From contig NZ_LT605203.1 in the NCBI RefSeq assembly GCF_900089495.1, positions 2,583,766 through 2,590,933 of the forward strand: DNA of 7,168 nucleotides. The letters run 5' to 3'. The DNA is from Thiomonas sp. X19 (GTDB lineage Bacteria > Pseudomonadota > Gammaproteobacteria > Burkholderiales > Burkholderiaceae_C). The position numbers and the translations under genes were made by a program. The notes under the pieces were generated by a model. That model did not search any database. It was not told where the DNA came from and worked only from the letters and a program-made list of their open reading frames with translations. Below are positions 1 through 5,168 of the stretch, piece by piece (within the stretch, counting starts at the first letter, position 1; the number at the start of each line of letters is the position of its first letter).

Positions 1-410
1 GGCTGTTGGACCAGGTGGGCAGCTTTGTCAACACGTCTTTGAGATATGCCCAGGGATCGGCGCCGCAGAGCTTGGCCGATTCGATCAGCGTCATAAGCAC
101 AGCAGCTCTGCTGCCGGCCTGGGCAATGCGCACCGGCGTACTTGCTGCAGATATGGCGATGCACGAAGAAGCGTGTAGGCTCGCGATCGAGTTGCTCGCT
201 GATTTCTTCGCCGATACGCGTCAAGGCATGGCCGGCAGCACACAGCCCCGAGTCGACTCGTAGCGATGTTCGATCCGAGGAAGCTGCCCTGGCAGCGGCT
301 GGCGCTGGGGTGTGCATTTGCCCGGGGCTCGGCCTGTTCTTCCGCCACCAGCAGGGCCCGCGTCTTGGGGTCGAAGAGTTGGCCCTGCGCGGCGTCCAGA
401 CTCAGACTCA
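1..410 (-). pseudogene. IS66-family TnpC transposase remnant (frameshifted, internally deleted, cut by window edge)
   Basis: No intact reading frame exists, but three minus-strand pieces in TnpC order are readable. Around 250-320 a frame gives RQPLPGQLPRIEHRYE-like residues (as PLPGQLPRIEHRYE), typical of the stretch before the TnpC zinc finger. After a frame change near 245-260, bases 133-250 read GHALTRIGEEISEQLD followed by EPTRFFVHRHI and SKYA, which is the IS66 zinc-finger region with some cysteines lost. In another frame, bases 3-125 read SRAAVLMTLIESAKL then GADPWAYLKDVLTKLP, the IS66 C-terminal element. The whole DDE catalytic core between these two pieces, normally a few hundred residues, is missing, so a deletion near 120-135 joined them. 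The segment 330-410 (SLDAAQGQLFDPKTRALL) is probably the upstream TnpC part but is less certain. It cannot encode an active transposase. Confidence 0.68.
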
Positions 411-444
411 TTAACCACCGTTTCCGAGAAGCAGAGCAATTGAA

Positions 445-466
445 AGCGCGCCCAGAGGGGCGCGCT
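445..466 (-). terminator. Probable rho-independent terminator of the brnTA operon
   Basis: AGCGCGCCC (445-453) and GGGCGCGCT (458-466) form a perfect 9-bp GC-rich stem with a 4-base loop. On the minus strand it is followed by TTCAATT, and it lies about 100 bases past the brnA stop, with no other gene between. The plus-strand side is followed by CTTCTT, so it could act in both directions. The T tract is short, so termination strength is uncertain. Confidence 0.5.
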
Positions 467-563
467 CTTCTTGGAATCCAGTCTCGATAGCGCCGCGCTG
501 CACGTCTGAGTTTTGAGAACGCCAGCGGCGGCGCGCCGGTGGCCGGTGCTGAGCGTGAGGCCC
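467..563. other. Short intergenic stretch without a gene
   Basis: Between the brnA stop and the terminator-like hairpin I see no convincing coding sequence on either strand. It forms the probable 3' untranslated part of the brnTA transcript. Together with 411-444 it separates the toxin-antitoxin pair from the IS66 remnant. Confidence 0.4.
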
Positions 564-869
564 TCAGGCCTTGCGTGCCGCCAGCATCTCCCGACGCAGG
601 ATGGCATTGATGCGTGACTGGTAGCCCTTGCCTTGGGCCTTGAGCCAGTCCAGCACATCGGCATCGATGCGGGCCGTGATCTGTTGCTTGATGGGGCGAT
701 AGAACCGCCCACGCACGGCAGCATCCCACTGCGCTGCTGTCAGCACAGGACTATCGCTGGTGTCGATCGCGCTGTCCGGCCTGGCGGCTAGCTCTTTGAG
801 CCTGGCGTGCTGCGCTGGCGTCAGGGGAGGCAGCGTCTCCAGCGTATGGCTAACGGTTTTGCTCTTCAT
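564..869 (-). CDS. brnA: BrnA-type antitoxin
   Basis: This is a 101-residue protein with BrnA family features. It has a charged, variable N-terminal half, then W-D-A-A-V-R-G-RFYRPIKQQ, then a ribbon-helix-helix-like C-terminus (ITARIDADVLDWLKAQG followed by GYQSRINAILRREM). In the family this antitoxin binds and neutralises the BrnT ribonuclease toxin and binds DNA to repress the operon. The start at 869 is chosen because GAAAGG lies at suitable distance upstream and homologous sequence begins near MKSKTV. A longer frame back to 944 would only add residues with no family character. The start overlaps the end of brnT by 20 bases, the usual toxin-first order with translational coupling. It looks intact. 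Family assignment is strong; activity is inferred. Confidence 0.9.
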   Translation of the reverse strand: MKSKTVSHTLETLPPLTPAQHARLKELAARPDSAIDTSDSPVLTAAQWDAAVRGRFYRPIKQQITARIDADVLDWLKAQGKGYQSRINAILRREMLAARKA

Positions 870-1161
870 AGCGTTGCCTTTCGGTACGGTCGGCGCGCCG
901 CGCCGAGATGATGCGGATGACCTCGATGGATTGGCCGTGCACATCGTCCTCGTGCACGGTGTGCACCATCATCAGCAGGACGACACCACCGACCAGACCA
1001 AAGGTCTGCCAGCGTTGCTCACCGCCTTCGATCCGATCCTGCACCGACACTTGTAGCGGGTCGTGGAAGACGTGGGCGGCTTCTTCAAAGCTCACCCCAT
1101 GCTTGCGTTGATTGGCGCGATTCTTGGCCTCGTCCCACTCGAATCGCAAGCGACTTGTCAT
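850..1161 (-). CDS. brnT: BrnT-type ribonuclease toxin
   Basis: This is a 103-residue protein, the normal family length. It opens with RFEWDEAKNRANQRKHGVSF, the BrnT N-terminal signature. It continues with FEEAAHVFHDP, a WQTFGLV...VLLMMVHTVHED strand pair, and the conserved tail IEVIRIISARRADRTERQRYEE. BrnT is a small RelE-fold ribonuclease that blocks translation until bound by BrnA, here encoded directly downstream with a 20-base overlap. The gene appears whole, with no substitutions I can identify in the family's basic tail. Oddly, there is no good ribosome binding site before the ATG, and the best promoter would start transcription at or within a base or two of that ATG. The mRNA may therefore be leaderless. 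The ATG also overlaps (ATGA) the stop of an upstream recombinase-like remnant. Confidence 0.9.
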   Translation of the reverse strand: MTSRLRFEWDEAKNRANQRKHGVSFEEAAHVFHDPLQVSVQDRIEGGEQRWQTFGLVGGVVLLMMVHTVHEDDVHGQSIEVIRIISARRADRTERQRYEEQNR

Positions 1162-1262
1162 ATCGTAATTGTAGTTGCATTCATGTCAATATCAAAGTCC
1201 AGCACCGTCGCCGGCGCCCAGCGATACAGCGTCGGGATGGACACACCCAGAGACAACGCTGA
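1158..1262 (-). pseudogene. C-terminal remnant of a serine recombinase/resolvase (helix-turn-helix tail)
   Basis: A short minus-strand frame reads ALSLGVSIPTLYRWAPATV and then runs on to a TGA at 1158-1160. The GVSIPTLYRW.PA pattern resembles the DNA-recognition helix that ends many Tn3/Hin-type serine recombinases. A stop lies just upstream in frame and no catalytic domain is present, so only the tail survives. Its stop overlaps the brnT ATG (ATGA), suggesting that brnTA once followed a resolvase gene, as on plasmids and transposons. The match rests on one short motif, so another HTH protein is possible. Confidence 0.4.
1168..1195 (-). promoter_or_regulatory. Candidate brnTA promoter with flanking imperfect inverted repeat
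   Basis: On the minus strand TTGATA (1190-1195) and TACAAT (1168-1173), each five of six to the sigma-70 consensus, are 16 bases apart. The predicted start of transcription is at the brnT ATG. An overlapping TTGACA (1184-1189) with TACGAT is a second option. TTGTCAT (1155-1161) and ATGTCAA (1183-1189) form an imperfect inverted repeat around the -10 box, where BrnA, known to autoregulate, could bind. Function is inferred. Confidence 0.45.
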
Positions 1263-1264
1263 TC

Positions 1265-1851
1265 AAGTTTTCTCGCCATAAATGACCGCGCAGAAGTCTG
1301 CTCGCTTTCGCGCCGGGTGATGTCGCAACCCGTATCCGCCCCATGACAGCACGGCATTCGCTTTTTCTGCATTCCCATTCCTCTACCCGCAGCACCAACA
1401 GCCTTCCTCTCGGGTGGCTTGCCGCACAGCGGCAGCGCTACGGGCTTACCCTGTTCCGCTTGCATCTCAGATCGGATCGGACCCTTCAGCTTCGCCGGCG
1501 GTTCAACATCCATGGTGGCCCAGTCTTCAGAGACCACGCCTGACCGCATACCGTTTTGGTTCAAGCCTGTCAGCACCTTTGGCTTGTTCAAAGATCACGA
1601 CGTTCATTTGAAGTTCACATCTGTTGGTCGTAGCCGATCGTCCCTTGCTCCTTACCGCCTCAGTGCTGGCAGTTTCCGCTTGGCCTCGCGGCCGCACGTA
1701 CCGATGACTCGGTGGCTACGTTGTCTCCGGAGCTTCACACCAGGCCGTTGCCAGCCTCGCATGTCCGGATAGGGAACGGTTGATGGAACAACCGGTTTCA
1801 TCGAGATATAACTCCTGTGAAACAAAGACTCAAGCGACTTTCAGGTCGCAC
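1265..1851 (-). mobile_element. Truncated group II intron, 5' part (domain I)
   Basis: On the minus strand the segment begins GTGCG, the conserved group II intron 5' end. A small hairpin follows immediately, GCGAC-loop-GTCGC, in the position where bacterial introns carry one. Further on, GTGTGAAGCTCCGGAGACAA and a GAGTCATCGGTACG stretch resemble the domain I pattern of Ll.LtrB-like introns (GATGAGTTACCTAAAGACAA, GGGTACGACTGAGTCG). CGGTTG-TTCCAT-CAACCG forms another hairpin. The start coincides exactly with the point where the IS110 transposase reading frame breaks. No reverse-transcriptase motifs, domain V or 3' end are visible. A minus-strand frame near 1190-1590 may hold the first residues of the intron-encoded protein. 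The right-hand limit is approximate: the element is cut somewhere near 1262 where the recombinase-like tail begins. It cannot splice alone. Confidence 0.6.
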
Positions 1852-1896
1852 GAAAATGGTCTTTGCCAGATCCAGGCCAACAGTCGTCATCTTCAT
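1852..1896 (-). pseudogene. IS110-family transposase, first 15 codons only
   Basis: From the ATG at 1894-1896 the frame reads MKMTTVGLDLAKTIF, the hallmark start of IS110-family DEDD transposases, including the first catalytic Asp (D9). A strong ribosome binding site AGGAG (1905-1909) lies 8 bases upstream. In intact relatives the next residues are typically Q-V-H-G. Here the sequence switches precisely after the TTC codon to the GTGCG of a group II intron, and no continuation of the transposase is found elsewhere in the window. The original element was therefore interrupted by the intron and its distal part later lost. Confidence 0.75.
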
Positions 1897-2090
1897 GATG
1901 GATGCTCCTCTCGTGGAAGTGATGACCTCAAAACCCCACACTTTGGCACATCGATGCCGGATCGGGTGGGGGCACCCATTCCATTAGCTTTCCGTCGGGG
2001 CGTTGACCCAGCAGTCACCAGTCAGCATGTTCATCTGGGCTCCCCTGGCGTGGAGCGCCTCCACGGCGGGGCGAAGGTTGGGCGCGCAAC
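1897..2090 (-). ncRNA. IS110 5' non-coding end, candidate bridge RNA region (bounds approximate)
   Basis: IS110-group elements carry a structured non-coding RNA of about 150-200 bases between the element end and the transposase start; it pairs with donor and target DNA. Here the roughly 190 bases before the transposase ATG hold no convincing gene. They contain a perfect 7-bp hairpin at 2049-2065 and a GGGTG/CACCC hairpin at 1964-1977. I infer the bridge RNA from position and folding. I cannot identify the loop guides or the element's end. Confidence 0.4.
2049..2065. repeat. Perfect 7-bp inverted repeat (hairpin)
   Basis: CGTGGAG (2049-2055) and CTCCACG (2059-2065) are separated by CGC. On the minus strand this could be a 5' stem-loop of the proposed IS110 bridge RNA. 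No T tract follows, so it is not a convincing terminator for the beta-propeller gene. Confidence 0.5.
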
Positions 2091-2176
2091 ATGCATCGCC
2101 CCCGCTGAGAATCCAGCGAATGTTCAAACGGACGCGGAGGCAATCAGCCAACGGCCACCGTCAAAGCGAACAGTGC
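2091..2176. other. Unassigned junction between IS110 end and beta-propeller gene
   Basis: No gene, terminator or clear IS end is recognisable here. A minus-strand frame (RWILSGGDACCAPNLRPAVE near 2055-2125) is open through this part and into the IS110 leader, but it has no good start and its apparent continuation lies in the presumed bridge RNA region. I therefore do not call it. The left end of the IS110 element must lie near or within this stretch. Confidence 0.3.
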
Positions 2177-3349
2177 TCAGCGCATATTCCCTGTATGCCC
2201 CAGCGAGTACCGCCCGGGCTGCGGCCAGACGGTGAGGCCATGCGGCTCCATGCCCACCGGGATAGTGCGTACCGCACCGCTCGTCGTATCGATTGCATAG
2301 ACCACATCGTCGAACCGGCCAGATAACCACAGGGTCTTGCCGTCCGCACTGACACCACCCATATCGGGACTGCCGCCCTCTGGGATGGGCCAGGTTGCCA
2401 CGACCTTGCGGGTTGCGAAATCGATCACCGACACGCTTCCTCTGCCACGACGCGGTCCGTGAATGAGGTTGGACCCGCGGTTCGCGACGTACAGCTTGGT
2501 CCCGTCACGGCTCGGATATAGACCGTGCGTGCCGACACCCGTGGCGGTGAAGCCAATTTTCCTGAAGGTATTGCCGTCGATCAGGTCGACTCCGTCGGCC
2601 AGCATGTCCGCCACGTAGAACACCTTGCCGTCCGGCGCGATGCGGATGTCCTGTGGCATAGCGCTGTTGCCAAGCCGTAGGTAGCCGACGACCTTACGAT
2701 GCACCAGGTCAATCTTCGCGAGCATGCCATCGAATTCGCAGGTGAAGATCGCGTAGCGGCCATCGATCGAGAAGTCGGCATGGTTGATTCCGCGGCACTG
2801 CGGCACCGGCAGGCTCGAGCGCAGCGCCATGGTGTGCGGATCCCGAAAATCAAGCCGGGCGTGCGCCTCTGCCACAACGATGGCCTCTTTGCCGTCCGGC
2901 GTGAAGTACATGTTGTAGGGATCGTCCACTGGGATGGCCTTGCCGGGCTTACCGGTCTTCGGATCGATCGGCGTCAAGCTACCGTCGGTGCGGCCTTCGG
3001 CATTGTTGGTGACCCACAGCGTTTGCAAATCCCACGACGGCACGATGTGCTGCGGGCTGTGACCGACGGGGAACTTGTCAACAACCTTGAGCGTGGCCGG
3101 ATCGATGACATCGACATCGTCGGAGCGCAGATTGGGTACATAAATCCTTGGCAGCGCGCCCTTGATCGCTGGACTGAGGTCCCCGGCGCCTGTTTCGCTG
3201 TAAAGATTGTTGGGGTTCACGACGGGAGGCATACCGGGGACCGTGTCGATAATCGGTGCGGCGCTGGCGCCGCCACCGATGCACAGACCAAGCCACACGG
3301 CCCCGATGAGGGTTGCAATACGAAAGCGGCGACGTCGGGACGAATCCAT
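2177..3349 (-). CDS. Exported YncE/YVTN-type beta-propeller protein
   Basis: This is about 390 residues. The N-terminus MDSSRRRRFRIATLIGAVWL has a basic start and a hydrophobic segment, with a likely signal peptidase site after ASA (residue 30). The rest is a run of repeats of roughly 40-45 residues with the propeller pattern: IYVPNLRSDDVDVIDPATLK, LWVTNNAEGRTDGSLTPIDP, YNMYFTPDGKEAIVVAEA, DIRIAPDGKVFYVADM, HGLYPSRDGTKLYVANRGSN, VSADGKTLWLSGRFDDVVYA. It ends VWPQPGRYSLGHTGNMR, which looks like a natural family terminus, so it is intact. It probably folds in the periplasm; binding partner and substrate are unknown. The start is uncertain: ATG at 3361 and TTG at 3406 are in frame, and none has a good ribosome binding site. 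The 3349 start gives the cleanest signal peptide. It lies 66 bases after the creatininase-like gene, probably one operon. Confidence 0.85.
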   Translation of the reverse strand: MDSSRRRRFRIATLIGAVWLGLCIGGGASAAPIIDTVPGMPPVVNPNNLYSETGAGDLSPAIKGALPRIYVPNLRSDDVDVIDPATLKVVDKFPVGHSPQHIVPSWDLQTLWVTNNAEGRTDGSLTPIDPKTGKPGKAIPVDDPYNMYFTPDGKEAIVVAEAHARLDFRDPHTMALRSSLPVPQCRGINHADFSIDGRYAIFTCEFDGMLAKIDLVHRKVVGYLRLGNSAMPQDIRIAPDGKVFYVADMLADGVDLIDGNTFRKIGFTATGVGTHGLYPSRDGTKLYVANRGSNLIHGPRRGRGSVSVIDFATRKVVATWPIPEGGSPDMGGVSADGKTLWLSGRFDDVVYAIDTTSGAVRTIPVGMEPHGLTVWPQPGRYSLGHTGNMR

Positions 3350-3415
3350 GATGGAATCCATGAAAAAGAAAAGAGTATGTTCTGAAGAGTCACGGCTACC
3401 GAGCAACGGCGCTCG

Positions 3416-4237
3416 TCACCGTCCAGCCATGTCCTTCTTGAGCGCATCGACAGTCCGCGACACGATGGCGTCGACGCCCAATTGACCAAGTGCGATGCTG
3501 GCGCGGCGCGGGTCACCTCCGTACACGCCGTCGGCCGGCCCGGGTTTGGCGCTGTTTCGCAATCGATCAAGGCGGACCATTTGCGGGGCCACCGCCAGCA
3601 GCAGCGACGTGTCGGCGAGTCCGGCGTGTGTGCCGATTTCGTCAGCAGGCACGCCCTGCTTGCGCAGGATTTGCGCGTAACCGGCCGAACTGGTGCCATA
3701 GTATTCGGGCGGCACGAAGGCTCGGACACCCGATCCGGCCCACGCCTTGTTGAGTCGATTCACCACCAGCCGGATGTCGCGTTGGTAGCCGCCGTGGTCA
3801 CCAAGAAAGACGATGGTCTTGAAGCCGTGGACCTTGAAGCTGTAGGCGGCGGACTCCAGTGTTTGCTCGAACGCACCATCCGGCACCGTGATGGTGCCGG
3901 GAAAGCGCATATGTGATGTCGGCGGCGCGTAGCTGCCCTCCGGCACATAGGCAATCACCGGTGCGACGAGCGTTTGACCCAGCGCCTGTGCAATCCGTTG
4001 CGACAGCGCCTTCACGCGGGCGTTGTGCTTGCCCAGCGCGATATACGGCCCGCTTTGCTCGGTGCCACCGATGGGAATGATGATCGTGGTGGTACCGGCC
4101 TGAATGGCGTCACGGAGTTCGGTCCAGGTCCAGTCGTCCAGAAAGACGGTTCTCGGCGGCTGCGCAAGCGCGAGCTGCGATACCGATACCAAGAGGAAGG
4201 CAACGCCCACAGAAAACCGGCCCAGGGCACAGCGCAT
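3416..4237 (-). CDS. Exported creatininase-family amidohydrolase (variant metal site)
   Basis: This is a 273-residue protein. MRCALGRFSVGVAFLLVSVS-QLALA is a good signal peptide with cleavage expected after residue 25. The mature part carries the family landmarks in order: PIGGTEQSGPYIALGKHN (55-72), FPGTI (112-116), FLGDHGGYQRDI (144-155) and THAGLADTSLLLA (203-215). In classical creatininases the first motif is E-Q-H-G-P-H...G-T-D, with Glu, His and Asp binding metal. Here Glu60 is kept, but the His is Ser62 and the Asp is His71. His148 of the HGG motif is kept. It may bind metals differently or cleave another amide; creatinine itself need not be the substrate. The ATG at 4237 is preferred over a TTG at 4264 because it gives the shorter, standard signal peptide. 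No strong ribosome binding site is seen. It is the first gene of a probable operon with the beta-propeller. Confidence 0.85.
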   Translation of the reverse strand: MRCALGRFSVGVAFLLVSVSQLALAQPPRTVFLDDWTWTELRDAIQAGTTTIIIPIGGTEQSGPYIALGKHNARVKALSQRIAQALGQTLVAPVIAYVPEGSYAPPTSHMRFPGTITVPDGAFEQTLESAAYSFKVHGFKTIVFLGDHGGYQRDIRLVVNRLNKAWAGSGVRAFVPPEYYGTSSAGYAQILRKQGVPADEIGTHAGLADTSLLLAVAPQMVRLDRLRNSAKPGPADGVYGGDPRRASIALGQLGVDAIVSRTVDALKKDMAGR

Positions 4238-4292
4238 GACAAGATCCGCAAAAAATGCACACAAAGACTTCGCTGCAAGCAGCGCGAGGGGC

Positions 4293-4342
4293 GTTACCCG
4301 CTATTGCTGGGAGCCAGGGACCGATGTTACCCGCGAAACATC
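4293..4342. promoter_or_regulatory. Operator-like repeats upstream of the creatininase-family gene
   Basis: GATGTT (4323-4328) and AACATC (4337-4342) are perfect 6-bp arms separated by 8 bases. GTTACCCGC occurs twice, at 4293-4301 and 4326-4334, 33 bases apart (about three helical turns), and the second copy overlaps the inverted repeat. This suggests a regulator site 56-105 bases before the start codon. I found no convincing -35/-10 pair nearby. Confidence 0.35.
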
Positions 4343-4356
4343 AGCAGAGGATTATT

Positions 4357-5135
4357 GAGCTTTCCCTAAATGGCGACATCACCACAACCCGCTTGGACCC
4401 AGCACGCGGCGATGATCGAAGGGCGGCGCTGTGCGCTCTTGAGTTGGTTGCGGGCGGTGACGTTGAGTTCGTCGAGGTTGGCCGGACAGAAGTTGGCCAG
4501 CGCATGACGCTAGAGCCAGGCCCAGAGGGACTCGACTGGATTGAGGTCGGGGGCGCATGGCGGCAAGAACGCCATCTGGACGTCTCCCTCGGTGGAGGCC
4601 AGGTCCTCGCGCACGAGCTTGCTGCGGTGCGCCTTCAAGCCATCCCAGAGGATCAGCAAGGGCTGCTTGAGGTGTGCACGCAAGGCCTTGAGGAACTCCA
4701 CGTGCTGTTCTTTCTTGATTGAGCCCTCGTGCAGCCGGAACAGGCAGTTCGTGCGGCTCAAGCCCGCCATCACGCTGACGTGGGTCCAGTTGACGTGGAA
4801 CTGGATGATGGGGGTTTAGCCCTTCGGTGCCCAGGTGCGCACCCGCGTGGGCCGCTCGCTCAGGCTCGACGCGTCGATGAAGCCGATCAGCCGTCCTTGT
4901 CGCTTGGCTTTTTGTTGAGGGCAGGCCAGGTCTGGCGCTTCCACACCTGCACAGCAGCCTCGTTGCGCCCGAGGGCGCGGCGCTCGGGCTTTTGCACGGA
5001 GAACCCCAGCCCACCCAGGATGCGCCAGATCTGCGTCTGGCCGAACTTGACGTCGTACAGTCGCTCGATGAGCATGCCCACGCGCTTGAGGGTCCATAAC
5101 TCGATGCCACCGCCGAATTTTCAGCGGAACGAGCA
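4357..5135 (-). mobile_element. IS630-type element, approximate extent
   Basis: Outside the transposase, GCTTTCCCTAAATGGCG (4359-4375) and the inward-read right end GCTCGTTCCGCTGAAAATTC (about 5115-5134) share GCT, TTCC, CT, AAA and GGCG blocks, with gaps. They may be decayed terminal inverted repeats. The TA target duplication typical of IS630 could not be confirmed. Loss of the transposase N-terminus shows an internal deletion close to the right end. Confidence 0.4.
4366..5102 (-). pseudogene. IS630-family transposase, decayed
   Basis: Reading leftward from 5102, one frame gives ELWTLKRVGMLIERLYDVKF and QTQIWRILGGLGFSVQKPER, the winged-helix part of IS630 transposases. The catalytic triad is readable: Asp in GFIDASSLSERPTR (4873-4875), Asp in ILWDGLKAHRS (4642-4644) and Glu in DLNPVESLWAWL (4531-4533). 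The usual FIDES reads FIDAS. Damage is clear. One base appears missing in the A run (complement of T5 at 4909-4913), shifting the frame after ALNKK. A TAA at 4816-4818 interrupts APKG/TPIIQFHVNW. A TAG at 4510-4512 follows WAWL. The N-terminal roughly 20-60 residues are absent, with end-like sequence joined directly before ELWT. The C-terminus (IIAACWVQAGCGDVAI) ends at 4366. It is inactive unless helped in trans. Confidence 0.85.
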
Positions 5136-5148
5136 AATCCGTTCGCGA

Positions 5149-5168
5149 AACGCTCGGTTCAGAGCGTT
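5149..5168 (-). terminator. Hairpin at the end of the EAL gene, weak terminator candidate
   Basis: AACGCTC (5149-5155) and GAGCGTT (5162-5168) form a perfect 7-bp stem whose 6-base loop contains part of the stop codon of the EAL gene. On the minus strand only TCGCG follows, with no T tract, so termination is doubtful. Confidence 0.25.

Noticed and set aside
91..729. Minus-strand open frame of 212 codons spanning IS66 remnant and brnA
   Set aside because: It crosses the brnA gene in another frame and mixes IS66 pieces. No coherent protein family matches.
1181..1591. Minus-strand open frame of 136 codons as an independent gene
   Set aside because: It runs through intron RNA into the recombinase-like tail without a known domain. 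At most it contains the start of an intron-encoded protein.
1419..1772. Plus-strand open frame of 117 codons in the intron region
   Set aside because: It overlaps sequence better explained as structured group II intron RNA. Such frames are common mis-annotations in intron domain I.
2055..2160. Minus-strand frame RWILSGGDACCAPNLRPAVE as a gene fragment
   Set aside because: It looks protein-like by eye but lacks a start and ends within the IS110 leader. I could not place it in a family.
2699..3385. Long plus-strand open frame of 228 codons across the beta-propeller gene
   Set aside because: It is antisense to a gene with clear signal peptide and repeats. Its translation has no domain pattern, and GC-rich DNA produces such shadows.
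3482..3916. Plus-strand open frame of 144 codons opposite the creatininase-family gene
   Set aside because: It is a shadow of the strongly supported minus-strand gene, with no recognisable motifs or ribosome binding site.
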